Assembly: GCF_000012725.1 (NCBI RefSeq)
Contig: NC_007406.1
Location: 2,260,001-2,324,000, forward strand
Direction of reading: 5' to 3'
DNA: 64,000 nucleotides
Origin: Nitrobacter winogradskyi Nb-255
Lineage (GTDB): Bacteria > Pseudomonadota > Alphaproteobacteria > Rhizobiales > Xanthobacteraceae
Shown here: in pieces, positions 1-9,060 of the stretch
Numbering within the stretch: position 1 is the first letter of the stretch
Layout of the letters: each line of letters starts with the position of its first letter
Made by a program: the position numbers and the translations under genes
Notes under the pieces: generated by a model
Seen by the model: only the letters and a program-made list of their open reading frames with translations
The model's database searches: none
Told to the model about the DNA's origin: nothing

Positions 1-2411
1 TTCGCGATCAGCTTGAAGATCTCCCAGTCCGTCTTGGACTCCCAAACCGGCGGAACCGCCTGCCCCAGCACGTGCAGGAACGAGTGCAGATCCGTCGTGT
101 TGAGATCGTTCTTCTCGTACCAGAACGCGGTCGGCAGGATGATGTCGGAGTACAGCCCTGTCGTGTTCATGCGGAAGTTGATGTCCACAACGAGGTCATA
201 CTTCCCCTGAGGAGCCGTGTCTCGATACTTGACCGTCGTCGTCTTGCCTTTGGCACGCTCCTCAGCGATGACATTGTCATGTGCGCCGAGGTAATGGCGC
301 AGGAAGAACTCATGACCCTTGGCGCTCGACTGGATCGCGTTTGCGCGCCAGATAAACCACACACGCGGCCAGTTCTCCTCGGCATCGGGATCATTGATCG
401 CCAGATCCAGTTTTTTGCTTGCGACCTGATCCGCGACGTAGGTCGCAATATCGGCGGTCGACTTCGCGCCGGCACGTTCGGCCTCAGCCACGACCTCGAT
501 CGGGTTACGATGGAAGTTTGGCGTAAACGGCATCCAGCCACAACGAACCGACTTCGCCTCGAGATCGATCGCATGACCCTTGGCCCACCGCGGGTTCGGA
601 GCCGTCAGGCCATACTCGGTGAACTCCTGCTCGTAGCGCCACTGACAGCTATGGGCATAGTGCCAGGTCGACGACTGCACGACGCGCGGCGGCTTGTTCC
701 AGTCCAGAGCCATTGCAACCGTGGACCATGGCGCAACCGGCGCCAGCTTTTCCTGGCCGACATAGTGGTTGATGCCGCCGCCGTTGACGCCACAGCAGCC
801 GCACAGGATCAGGGCGACCGTCGCCGACCGGTAGCAGAGGTTGTTGTAGTACCAGTGGTTGGCGCTGGCGCCCACGATCACCATCGACTTGCCGTTGGTG
901 AGCTCGGCGTTGGTCGCGAATTCACGCGCGAACCTGATCGCGGTCTCACGGCCGATGCCGGTGTGACGCTCCTGCCATGCCGGCGTGTAGGGCGCGTCCT
1001 CATCGTCATAGCTGGTCGCGAACGAGCCTTCCAGGCCGCGGCTGTGACCGAACTGGGACATCATGATGTCGAAGCCGGTCGTGACCAGAACCTCGCCCTT
1101 GTCGGTCGCGATGCGCTTCACCGGAACGCCGCGCGAAACGACGCTGCCGTTCACGAAGTCGTCGAACCCGACCTGCACCACGCCGTCCGACTGATCGATG
1201 AAGCTCAGCACCGGATCGATCGGGCTGTTGTCGAGCGTGTCTTCCGCCGACAGATTCCACTTGCCGTGCGTGGAGCCCCAGCGATCGCCGACCTGGCCCT
1301 TGAACGCGCGCGGCTCGCCGGTGGCGGTGTCGAGCACCAACATCTTCCACTCACCGTTCTCGACGTCCTTGTAACGCGCGACGCGATTGGACCGCAGCAG
1401 CCGGCCGGTCTTGTAGGTGTTGCCGTTGGGCTCGAGCTCGACAAGGAACGGAAGGTCGGTATAGCGCTTCACATAGTCGATGAAGTACGGCACCTGACGA
1501 TCGATGTAGTACTCCTTGAGAATGACGTGGTTGGCCGCCATCCACAGAGCCGTGTCCTGACCCGCCTGGATCGGAATCCACTCGTCGCAGTACTTCGCGA
1601 TCTGGCTGAAGTCCGGCGAGAGAACCACGAACTTGGTGCCCTCGGTGCGCGCTTCCGAGATGAAGTGCACGTCGGGCGTGCGCGTCATGTTCATGTTCGA
1701 CGCCATCGAGACGATGAACTTCGAATTGTACCAGTCGGCGCTTTCGCACACGTCGGTCTGGTCGCCCCAGATCTCCGGGAACGACGTCGGCAGGTCGGCG
1801 TACCAGTCGTAGAAGCTCATCAAGCCGCCGCCGAAGAGCGACAGAAAGCGTGTACCAGCCGCGAATGACAGCATCGACATCGCCGGAATGGGAGAGAAGC
1901 CCATCACCCGGTCCGGTCCGTGCTTGCGCGCAGTATATAAACAGGACGCCGCGATCAGTTCGATCAGCTCTTCCCACTTGGCACGGCGGAAGCCACCTTT
2001 GCCGCGCGCCTTCTGGATACGATTCCGCTTCTCTTCATCTTCGACCAGCGACGCCCAGGCCTGCACGGGATCGGGATACGACGCCTTGGCTTCATGCCAG
2101 AGGTCGGCGAGAGGACCACGAATGTACGGATACTTCACGCGGATCGGGCTGTAGACGTACCACGAAGCGGAGATGCCTCGCTGGCAGCCACGCGGCTCAT
2201 AGGGCGGCAGGCTGCGCTCAAGCAGCGGATAGTCGGTCTGCTGCATCTCCCATGTGATGATGCCGTCCTTGACGTAGATCGCCCAGGAGCAACCGCCGGT
2301 GCAGTTCACGCCGTGCGTACTGCGGAAGACGTTATCGTGGGACCAGCGATTACGGTAGAACTCTTCCCACTTGCGCTCCCGGGGATTAACGAGGTCAAGT
2401 ATCCAGCTCAT
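1..2411 (-). CDS. narG: Nitrate reductase / nitrite oxidoreductase alpha subunit (NarG/NxrA), 3' part outside window
   Basis: Catalytic molybdopterin subunit of a membrane-bound nitrate reductase or, in nitrite oxidisers, nitrite oxidoreductase. The frame opens at an ATG at 2411 and stays open to the left edge: 803 codons of about 1,200-1,250. The N-terminal iron-sulfur ligands are visible: His33, Cys37, Cys41 and Cys76, with the same spacing as in E. coli NarG. The segment FYDWYADLP contains the Asp expected to ligate molybdenum. Other NarG blocks ([33 protein letters not shown]) follow in order. The start [10 protein letters not shown] fits the family; no twin-arginine-like extension is obvious. 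The beta subunit would lie left of the window. NarG and NxrA cannot be separated by these motifs; the neighbouring dabA slightly favours an autotroph. Confidence 0.95.
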   Translation of the reverse strand, partial: MSWILDLVNPRERKWEEFYRNRWSHDNVFRSTHGVNCTGGCSWAIYVKDGIITWEMQQTDYPLLERSLPPYEPRGCQRGISASWYVYSPIRVKYPYIRGPLADLWHEAKASYPDPVQAWASLVEDEEKRNRIQKARGKGGFRRAKWEELIELIAASCLYTARKHGPDRVMGFSPIPAMSMLSFAAGTRFLSLFGGGLMSFYDWYADLPTSFPEIWGDQTDVCESADWYNSKFIVSMASNMNMTRTPDVHFISEARTEGTKFVVLSPDFSQIAKYCDEWIPIQAGQDTALWMAANHVILKEYYIDRQVPYFIDYVKRYTDLPFLVELEPNGNTYKTGRLLRSNRVARYKDVENGEWKMLVLDTATGEPRAFKGQVGDRWGSTHGKWNLSAEDTLDNSPIDPVLSFIDQSDGVVQVGFDDFVNGSVVSRGVPVKRIATDKGEVLVTTGFDIMMSQFGHSRGLEGSFATSYDDEDAPYTPAWQERHTGIGRETAIRFAREFATNAELTNGKSMVIVGASANHWYYNNLCYRSATVALILCGCCGVNGGGINHYVGQEKLAPVAPWSTVAMALDWNKPPRVVQSSTWHYAHSCQWRYEQEFTEYGLTAPNPRWAKGHAIDLEAKSVRCGWMPFTPNFHRNPIEVVAEAERAGAKSTADIATYVADQVASKKLDLAINDPDAEENWPRVWFIWRANAIQSSAKGHEFFLRHYLGAHDNVIAEERAKGKTTTVKYRDTAPQGKYDLVVDINFRMNTTGLYSDIILPTAFWYEKNDLNTTDLHSFLHVLGQAVPPVWESKTDWEIFKLIA

Positions 2412-3466
2412 CAGTGTCTCCTCAGTGCCTTCGACCGGCCGCGAGGCCTGTCGTCACTCACATCACCTTCTTCAATCTTCTTCTTCGAACCGCTCCGCGG
2501 AGTCAGCCGCCGGTTCTGTCAATGAATTCGATCGCAGGTTTTCGTGTAACCATATCGATACCGCTCATCATGCCTTTCCTTTTGCAAAGAGCTCCCCTTC
2601 GCCGGAGGGTGCTATTCCCTCCGTCGTTTGTTATGCGCAGGATTAATCGCGTCGAGAGTCCGCCCGCTCGTTCGCAGGCAAACAGAAATCCGCCAACCTG
2701 ATTGGTTCGGGGTACGTGCTCCCACCGCGATCTATACCGCAGTGAGAGTCATTGCCTTAACGGCAGCTTGGAGGACTCAATCCTAGATGACGTTCCAACA
2801 TAGGCTTGAGCTTTTCGTTTTTGCAATAATCCAATCCATGCGCGATGCGACGACCTCCTCTGTTGTAATCGCGATGGTCGACGAACTACACGACGTTGAG
2901 TAAGCATCCCTGATGCCGATTTTGATTGCGTCAGCAAGACATTCCGACATCTTCTCAATCGCTGGTCATTCTTTTTGAAGGCAAGTGATCGCTGTCGGCA
3001 GATCCGCAATGCAGGAATGCAGAACAGGAAATGCAGAATCCTCTTAACTGACGCAGGCTTTATGAATTCCGCAACTTAAAGCGCGACCGTCGTTCCGACG
3101 CATGAATGACGGAGTTGCTATGTCAACAGCCGTACATTGCGAGAGGCGCCTGGCTCCGCCTCATACGCTCTCTCATAGGACTCGTGGTCTTCGCGATCGC
3201 CTCGACGATCGACGATGTTTCATCAGCTTGCCTTAGGCATGGAATAAACAGATCGAATTTCTACTTTGTCGGCACGTCACCTAAGATGTGCATGTGGGGC
3301 TAGTCGCCTCAACTAAACACCACCAACCTCCTGGCCGCTGTTGCGTCGTACCGATCCCTGTGTATCTGGCGACGCGCGTATGTCGGCCGTCGGACTTTTA
3401 CCGTTTGGCGGTGTTCATCGACGTTAGCGTCACTGTCGCAATACCGGCTTCGATCGGAGGATGGTC
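2412..3466. other. Intergenic region between divergent narG and dabA, no gene seen
   Basis: About 1.05 kb between the divergent starts of narG and dabA. Short open frames occur on both strands, but none has a good ribosome binding site or a recognisable product. Base composition is visibly lower in GC than in dabA. The narG promoter should lie here. I found no convincing FNR/NNR box (TTGAT-N4-ATCAA), only weak half matches. The dabB gene that normally precedes dabA is absent. Confidence 0.6.
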
Positions 3467-6400
3467 ATGGTGGATGCATTGAACCTCGGCCGGCGTCTGC
3501 GGGTGCGCTCGACCGCCTATGTGGCAAGTGAGTTGGTGCCGTTCTTCTGGCCGATGCGCAACTTCATCAGCCGCAATCCGCTGCGTAGACTGGAGAGCAT
3601 GCCGTTCGAGCAGGCGGTGCGGCGCGGCGCGGCGCTGTTTCACGCCCGCATGTTCCTGCCGCGCGGCGACTATCAGCGCTGGCGGCGCGAGGGCAAGGTG
3701 CGGCCGGAGACCCTCGACGAGGAGATCGGGCGACGCTCGCAGGACCTGCCTCCGGTGCCGGGCGTCGACTGGCCGCGCTGGCTGCATGCGCTGATGCAGA
3801 CGCCGCACGACCGCGATGCGGTGGTGCGCGGCGTGCGGGCGAAGGACGTCCACGCCGCGCTGCGCGGCCATCCGCCTTCCGCGCAGGCCGTCGACGTCGC
3901 CGCGCTGCTGCCGGAGCTTGAACAGCGCCTGCACGCGCGCACGCTGCCCGAGGCGGTCGATGCCCTGTGGGGCACGGGACTCGCCGACGAGCTCGATGAC
4001 CTGGTGATCAAAAGCTACCTTGATTTCTTCGACGAAGACCAGTCCGCCTGGCGGATGCCGGGGCGCGAGCGCGGCCTGTTCTCCGCCTGGAGCGAGGTCA
4101 CGCGGCGCAACGCGCGCATGGTCCTGCGCCGGCTGCATGTGCGGCACATCCTCGACCACGTGCAGGACGCCGAGAGCGCGGTGGTGTACGTCATGGAGGA
4201 GATGGGCATCGGCGCCGAGGCCTGGCCGACCTACTTCACCCGCGTGCTCACCCGGCTGCACGGCTGGACCGGCTTCGTGCGCTGGCGGGCGTCGGCCAAA
4301 CATTACTATTGGGCGCAGCAGTACCCGGCCGATATCGTCGATCTGCTGGCGATCCGGCTGGTCATGGGGCTGGCGCTGCTGCAGGAAAGCGCGCGCCATC
4401 GCGGCACGCCGATGCGGCGTGACGATCTTGGCGCCGTGGTGCGCGAACGCGGCGCGGAATGCGTGCTGCGGTACGCGCTGCACAGCGGCGAGGTGCTGCC
4501 CGACTGGGCGCAGCGGATCGACGACACGCTGTCGCGCGGCAACGGCGCCCGCTGCCATGATCTCCTGCAACGCTACTGGCCGCTGTGGCAGGCCCGACTC
4601 GGGCAGCAACAGGCCGCCGCGCTGCGCGAGCTGGCCGCCGCGGCGAACGCCACCGCCGCGCTCGATGCGCTGGCGCCGGAGGACGTCGAGGGCCTGTTGC
4701 AGGGGCTGCGGGACTTCGCGCCGCAGGAAGGCATGGTGTGGACGCTGGCGATGGAGGGGCAGGCCATCGACAAGCTGCTCACCCAGGTGCAGGCGCCGCA
4801 GGATCCGCCGCCCGACAAGCGGCCCTTCGCGCAAGCTCTGTTCTGCATCGACGTGCGCGCCGAACCCATCCGCCGCCACCTGGAGCGCGTGGGCAATTAC
4901 CAGACCTTCGGCATCGCCGGCTTCTTCGGCGTGCCGGTGGGCTTCCTCGGCTACGGCAAGGGCAGCGAAAGCCACTACTGCCCGGCGGTGATCACGCCCA
5001 AGAACCTGGTGCTGGAGCTGCCCGCCGCGCTGGACCCCCACAACGAGGATTTCGTCAGCACGCTCGGCCACGTGCTGCACGATCTCAAGAAGTCGGTGCT
5101 CTCGCCCTATGTCACGGTGGAGGCGGTGGGCATGCTGTTCGGGCTGGACCTGTTCGGCAAAACCCTGGCGCCCCTGGGCTACAGCCGCTGGCGCCGCCGC
5201 ATCGACACCGAAAAACCGGTGACCCGCCTGCTGGTCGACAAGCTCAGCCGCGAGCAGGCCGACTCCATCATCCGCACCCTGCAGCGGGCGATGATCGTCA
5301 AGGCGCTGCACACCGAACTGAAGATCGAGCGCGAGCGGGTGGATTCCGGGATAATCCGCGAGCTGCGCGAGATCGCGCTGCGCCGCCGCGACGGGCCGAC
5401 GCGGCTGCGCACGACGTTCGGCGTGCCCCAGACGCAGGAGACCGAGTTCATCGACAAGCTGCGCCAGGTCTACGGCGTCGATGCCGACTACACCAATCAT
5501 CAGCTCGAGCGGCTGGGGCGCATCGGCTACTCGCTCGACGAGCAGGTCAACTACGTGCACACGGCCCTGACCATGATCGGGCTGACCCAGACCTTCTCGC
5601 GCTTCGTGCTGGTGGTCGGCCACGGCGGCAAGACCGAGAACAATCCTTACGAGTCAGCTCTGGACTGCGGCGCCTGCGGCGGCGCCAGCGGCATCGTGAA
5701 CGCCCGGGTGTTCGCGCAGATGGCCAACAAGGCCGCTGTACGCGAGCGGCTGGCGGCCATGGGCATCACCATCCCGGAAGACACCTGGTTCATGCCCGCG
5801 CTGCACGTCACCACCACCGACGCCATCGAACTGTTCGACCTCGACCTGCTGCCGCCGCGCCACCTGGTGTACCTGGAACGCCTACGTAACAGCCTGCGAG
5901 CAGCCTCGCGCCTGACCGCGGCCGAGCGCATGCCGAAGCTGTTGCCGGAGGCCAAGGCGCTCGAGCCGGCGGAAGCCTTGCGCCTGGCGAACCGCCTGGC
6001 GGTGGACTGGGCGCAGGTCCGCCCCGAATGGGGACTGTCGGGGAACGTCTACGGCATCGTCGGCCGCCGCGCGCTCACCGAGAACTCGGATCTGCAGGGC
6101 TCCGCCTTCCTGCTGTCCTACGACTGGCGCTGCGATCCCAGGGGCCGCCTGCTGGAGAATCTGTTGACGGGACCGGTGGTGGTGGGCCAGTGGATCAACC
6201 TCGAATACTTCTTCTCCACCGTGGACAACTCCCGTCTTGGCAGCGGCAGCAAGGTCTACCACAACGTGTCCGGGCGCTTCGGGGTGATGACCGGCAGCCT
6301 GAGCGATCTGCGCACCGGCCTGCCGATGCAGACGGTGATGCGCGAGGGACGCCCTTACCACGAGCCGATGCGCCTGATCGCGCTGATCGAGGCGCCGCTG

Positions 6401-6580
6401 GACTTCGCCGGCCGCGTGCTGGAGCGCGTGGTCAAGGTCAAAAGCCTGGTGCTCGGCGGCTGGATACGCGCCATCGTCATCGACCCCACCCAGGGCTACA
6501 AGCCCTTCGTCTTCAACAACGGCCAGTGGGAGGAGCGGACCCCTCTGATCGCTCCTGCCGAGAAGGAATACTCCGCATGA
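3467..6580 (+). CDS. dabA: DabA (DUF2309/UPF0753), inorganic carbon transporter subunit
   Basis: Large zinc-binding, beta-carbonic-anhydrase-like subunit of the DAB complex, which accumulates dissolved inorganic carbon using energy coupled through the membrane subunit DabB. The product is 1,037 residues, a length seen in DUF2309 proteins. The four metal/catalytic residues are present: Cys460 and Asp462 in FCIDVRAEP, His719 in VGHGGKTENNPY and Cys734 in ALDCGACGG. Their spacing matches the C-x-D and H-x14-C pattern of Halothiobacillus DabA. I chose the ATG at 3467, six bases after GGAGG; the ATG at 3461 directly abuts that motif. Codon use is far more GC-rich than in its neighbours, which suggests transfer. 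The normal partner dabB is not in the window. Confidence 0.9.
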   Translation: MVDALNLGRRLRVRSTAYVASELVPFFWPMRNFISRNPLRRLESMPFEQAVRRGAALFHARMFLPRGDYQRWRREGKVRPETLDEEIGRRSQDLPPVPGVDWPRWLHALMQTPHDRDAVVRGVRAKDVHAALRGHPPSAQAVDVAALLPELEQRLHARTLPEAVDALWGTGLADELDDLVIKSYLDFFDEDQSAWRMPGRERGLFSAWSEVTRRNARMVLRRLHVRHILDHVQDAESAVVYVMEEMGIGAEAWPTYFTRVLTRLHGWTGFVRWRASAKHYYWAQQYPADIVDLLAIRLVMGLALLQESARHRGTPMRRDDLGAVVRERGAECVLRYALHSGEVLPDWAQRIDDTLSRGNGARCHDLLQRYWPLWQARLGQQQAAALRELAAAANATAALDALAPEDVEGLLQGLRDFAPQEGMVWTLAMEGQAIDKLLTQVQAPQDPPPDKRPFAQALFCIDVRAEPIRRHLERVGNYQTFGIAGFFGVPVGFLGYGKGSESHYCPAVITPKNLVLELPAALDPHNEDFVSTLGHVLHDLKKSVLSPYVTVEAVGMLFGLDLFGKTLAPLGYSRWRRRIDTEKPVTRLLVDKLSREQADSIIRTLQRAMIVKALHTELKIERERVDSGIIRELREIALRRRDGPTRLRTTFGVPQTQETEFIDKLRQVYGVDADYTNHQLERLGRIGYSLDEQVNYVHTALTMIGLTQTFSRFVLVVGHGGKTENNPYESALDCGACGGASGIVNARVFAQMANKAAVRERLAAMGITIPEDTWFMPALHVTTTDAIELFDLDLLPPRHLVYLERLRNSLRAASRLTAAERMPKLLPEAKALEPAEALRLANRLAVDWAQVRPEWGLSGNVYGIVGRRALTENSDLQGSAFLLSYDWRCDPRGRLLENLLTGPVVVGQWINLEYFFSTVDNSRLGSGSKVYHNVSGRFGVMTGSLSDLRTGLPMQTVMREGRPYHEPMRLIALIEAPLDFAGRVLERVVKVKSLVLGGWIRAIVIDPTQGYKPFVFNNGQWEERTPLIAPAEKEYSA

Positions 6581-6657
6581 ACGAGATCAAGCTGCATCCG
6601 GCCGTCGATCGAGGCAGGTCCTCGCCTTCTGACGCGCTTGCTCCCACGGTTGACTGA
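6577..6657 (+). pseudogene. 26-codon remnant, possibly the 5' end of a P-II-like gene after dabA
   Basis: An ATG overlaps the dabA stop as ATGA and opens a 26-codon frame starting MNEIKLHP, then running into low-similarity sequence and a stop. DAB operons often carry a P-II-like regulator gene directly after dabA, and such proteins commonly begin with a short EIKLHP-like stretch. I infer that only the first codons of this gene survive. The overlap and the N-terminus are visible; the identification rests on memory of the family. Confidence 0.3.
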
Positions 6658-6803
6658 AGGCTCGCGCGCGAACGCATCATCTCCCTGCCTGCCAACGCAG
6701 ATTCGCGCCGCCATTCGGCCCTCACGTCGCTGCTTTCGACTTTGTCGATCGTGTGATCGCAGATATCCATTCTGGCCAACCCATAATCCGGATACCGATT
6801 TAC

Positions 6804-6833
6804 TTGACAGCACTTCGCTATATTCAGTACACT
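6804..6833 (+). promoter_or_regulatory. Candidate sigma-70 promoter
   Basis: TTGACA at 6804-6809 and TACACT at 6828-6833, 18 bases apart, about 120 bases upstream of the first small paralogue. The surrounding DNA (6658-6952) is AT-richer and holds no supported gene. Confidence 0.35.
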
Positions 6834-6952
6834 ATATCGCACTCCACCTCATGGAGTACTCTCTGTCAGACGCGCCGTTTCTGCTTGTCGGCTTCCTGAG
6901 CCTTAGAGAACGGTGTTGATCTCAACAGGTATCGTCACTCGAGTATCCTGGG

Positions 6953-7210
6953 ATGGATGTGCAAATGAAAGATTCAGGGCTCCTCCATGTTACGCTTACG
7001 AAGATGTGCGAGCTTCACGCCATCGACATGCCGCGCAATGGAGAATTGGCGGAGCATTTTCAACTGGCCTTTCCCTCGGCCAACTATGACGAAGAAGCTG
7101 ACGAATGGCGTATGCTTTGGAAGAAGGGAACCTACGCGGAATCCAACGCACGGCTGGAAGCCTTTTTCTCGGAGAGAGGCGTAGCCTTTTCTCACGTCGA
7201 CAAGTGCTGA
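6953..7210 (+). CDS. Small protein of unknown function, tandem paralogue 1
   Basis: An 85-residue soluble acidic protein that I do not recognise. Its core (MPRNGELAEHFQLAFP, then NYDEEADEWRMLWKKG) aligns without gaps over about 45 residues with the product of the next gene, so the two are paralogues. Conserved positions include PR-GE-AE, the AFP triplet, and a DE...EWR...W block. There is no signal peptide or membrane segment. The start is uncertain: ATG at 6953 or 6965, neither with a strong ribosome binding site. A promoter-like TTGACA/TACACT pair lies upstream. The shared sequence is the main evidence that both genes are real. Confidence 0.6.
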   Translation: MDVQMKDSGLLHVTLTKMCELHAIDMPRNGELAEHFQLAFPSANYDEEADEWRMLWKKGTYAESNARLEAFFSERGVAFSHVDKC

Positions 7211-7275
7211 TGATTCACCGCCGCAGCCGGCAAGCTGTAGAAGTGATTCTGTAATTCAGAGGGTGGGAGACTGAA

Positions 7276-7518
7276 ATGCATCACGCTAAGGAGGCGCACA
7301 AGTTCGCAAGGCCGCCAAGTCATGCGTTTGCTTTGCCACGAGACGGAGAGATCGCCGAGTTGCTTCAACAAGCATTTCCCGAAGCCTACTTTGATGAGAA
7401 AAATATCGAATGGCGGATTGATTGGGACGAGCGACAGTTCCCTACTCAAGGTCGCGCCTTGACGAGTTTTCAACCAGGCACAACCTTGAAATCTTCCATC
7501 GCTATTGACGTACATTAA
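7276..7518 (+). CDS. Small protein of unknown function, tandem paralogue 2
   Basis: An 80-residue product whose middle (LPRDGEIAELLQQAFPEAYF, then EWRIDW) mirrors the upstream gene. A GGAG eight bases before the ATG at 7276 supports this start. The similarity fades after the conserved Trp, and the C-terminal part (about 20 residues) is unlike the first paralogue, so this copy may be altered at its 3' end. The two genes are 65 bases apart on the same strand and are probably cotranscribed. Function unknown. Confidence 0.6.
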   Translation: MHHAKEAHKFARPPSHAFALPRDGEIAELLQQAFPEAYFDEKNIEWRIDWDERQFPTQGRALTSFQPGTTLKSSIAIDVH

Positions 7519-7915
7519 ACCCGGTCCCTCGCCTGTCGCCGGTCCTTCGTGAGTACCGGACAAGACGTTTGATGGAGCCTGATAGTTGGAATGCCGGGAG
7601 AAAGCTCGATCCTGCGTTCCGACTTGGCGCGATCATTGAAAGATTGAGACGCCGCCGGATCGCAACCGGCACGGCGATCTGATGCTTCACTTTACGTTCT
7701 GGATCCCGACCTGCCATCTACCATTGATCTTACCGCGGTAGTTTGAATGTTCTGTCGAGCGCGTCGCTCCCAGAACAATCGGACTGGGCATTTATCATGC
7801 CGCACCGCTGCCGGACATGCCGAGTTCTGCTCACGATTATCGCTATATCTGAACACAGATATCGATCGCGTCGGAACTTATTTCCTACAGTTCTTCACAT
7901 ACGAGACAGTTCCCG
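7519..7915. other. Intergenic, no feature recognised
   Basis: About 400 bases between the second small paralogue and the luciferase-like gene. Short frames on both strands have no support. No strong terminator or promoter was seen. Confidence 0.5.
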
Positions 7916-8998
7916 ATGACCAATACCGTATACGCGCCGACCGCGAGCTCTGACGTTGAACGCTCAGGGCCTAACACCAACGACGCACCACAATCCTTCA
8001 AGCTCGGACTATCCGGTTGTGGAGGTGGCCTTGAATCGATTTCGACCTCCCACATCCTCGATCTGGCCGAGAAGATCGAGGCTTTAGGCTTCACCGGGAT
8101 TTGGCTCAACGAAGAACACTTCCAGGGCAGCATCGTGGAGGTCGAGGGGCGACGATGCCATTCGCCTCTGATACTGGCCTCGGCCATACTGGCGCGCACC
8201 ACGCGCCTGCGTGTTGGATTCTCCGTATTGCTGGCGGCGCTGCACAACCCGATCCGTCTTGCCGAGGAGATCGCGACGCTGGACGTTCTCTCTAATGGAC
8301 GCGTCGATGTCGGCATTTCCCGCGGCAACAACCCCCGTTATCTCAATGCCTATGGCGTCAATCCCGAAGGCACCGCCGATCATTTCAAGGATATGCTGAC
8401 ATTCCTGCCGCGCGCCTGGTCGGTGGGCAGGCTTCCATTCGGCGATGCCGCTCACTCGATCGAGCCGAAACCGATTCAGTCGCCGCACCCGCCGATCTAT
8501 GTCGGCACCAACACCAACGAAACTGCCGCCTGGGCAACGAAAAGCGGTCACAAGATCATCTGCCACGGCATTATCAGCATGCCTAACCAGCGCCGTTTGA
8601 TGCGCGCATATGTCGACGCCGGCGGGAATCCAGCGGAAGTGCCGTTCGGCCGCTTCGTCTATGTCAGCGAGACCGATGCTTCGGCGCGCAAGGAGTTATG
8701 GCCGACCATCGAGAAACTGACCACACGGTTGAAGGGATTCGGTCTGTTCAGGCGCGATGGCGTGATCGACGAAGCGGGCCTGGAGCCAGATAATTTCTAT
8801 CGCGAGATGGTGATCACCGGCTCGCCCGAGACCTGCGCCGAGAAGTTCATGGCGCTGCATGGCGAGCTTGGCGTAACCTACCTCAACGCCCTCTCCGCCT
8901 TCTTCGGATTCCTGCCGCTCGATCATCTCGAACGATCGCTTGACCTGATGGGGAGCGTGCTGCGACCAAAACTCGAAAGAGCGTTGGCGGCCACCTGA
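7916..8998 (+). CDS. Luciferase-like (LLM class) flavin-dependent oxidoreductase
   Basis: A 360-residue TIM-barrel flavin (FMN or F420) oxidoreductase/monooxygenase of the bacterial luciferase-like family. Typical blocks are visible: LAEKIEALGFTGIWLNEEHF near residues 50-70, TTRLRVGFSVLLAALHNPIRLAEEIATLDVLSNGRVDVGISRGN around 100-145, and PPIYVGTNTNETAAWA near 200. The protein is cytoplasmic with no signal peptide. The substrate cannot be told from sequence. It stands alone on the plus strand, back-to-back in convergence with a TonB receptor, from which it is separated by a hairpin terminator. No strong ribosome binding site precedes the ATG; the first 25 residues are poorly conserved-looking, so a later start is possible. 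Confidence 0.85.
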   Translation: MTNTVYAPTASSDVERSGPNTNDAPQSFKLGLSGCGGGLESISTSHILDLAEKIEALGFTGIWLNEEHFQGSIVEVEGRRCHSPLILASAILARTTRLRVGFSVLLAALHNPIRLAEEIATLDVLSNGRVDVGISRGNNPRYLNAYGVNPEGTADHFKDMLTFLPRAWSVGRLPFGDAAHSIEPKPIQSPHPPIYVGTNTNETAAWATKSGHKIICHGIISMPNQRRLMRAYVDAGGNPAEVPFGRFVYVSETDASARKELWPTIEKLTTRLKGFGLFRRDGVIDEAGLEPDNFYREMVITGSPETCAEKFMALHGELGVTYLNALSAFFGFLPLDHLERSLDLMGSVLRPKLERALAAT

Positions 8999-9011
8999 TA
9001 CAGCAGAGAGT

Positions 9012-9055
9012 CAGAAACGGTACGCCACACAACTCGCATGTGTCGTACCGTTCTG
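9012..9055. terminator. Bidirectional hairpin between convergent genes
   Basis: AACGGTACG and CGTACCGTT form a perfect 9-bp stem around a loop that can add ACAC/GTGT pairs. One bulged A extends it to CAGA/TCTG. It sits exactly between the stops of the luciferase-like gene and the TonB receptor, so it can serve both. Confidence 0.7.
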
Positions 9056-9060
9056 TGTTG

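Noticed and set aside
72..1868. 598-codon plus-strand frame opposite narG
   Set aside because: Antisense shadow; the minus frame carries all NarG motifs.
2821..2834. Possible FNR/NNR box upstream of narG (TTG-N8-CAA)
   Set aside because: Only the outermost triplets match the TTGAT-N4-ATCAA consensus; such a match is expected by chance.
2749..3009. 86-codon minus-strand frame upstream of narG
   Set aside because: Low-GC intergenic composition, no start signal and no similarity recognised.
3398..5623. 741-codon minus-strand frame opposite dabA
   Set aside because: Antisense shadow of dabA; no ribosome binding site and low-complexity His/Gln/Arg-rich sequence.
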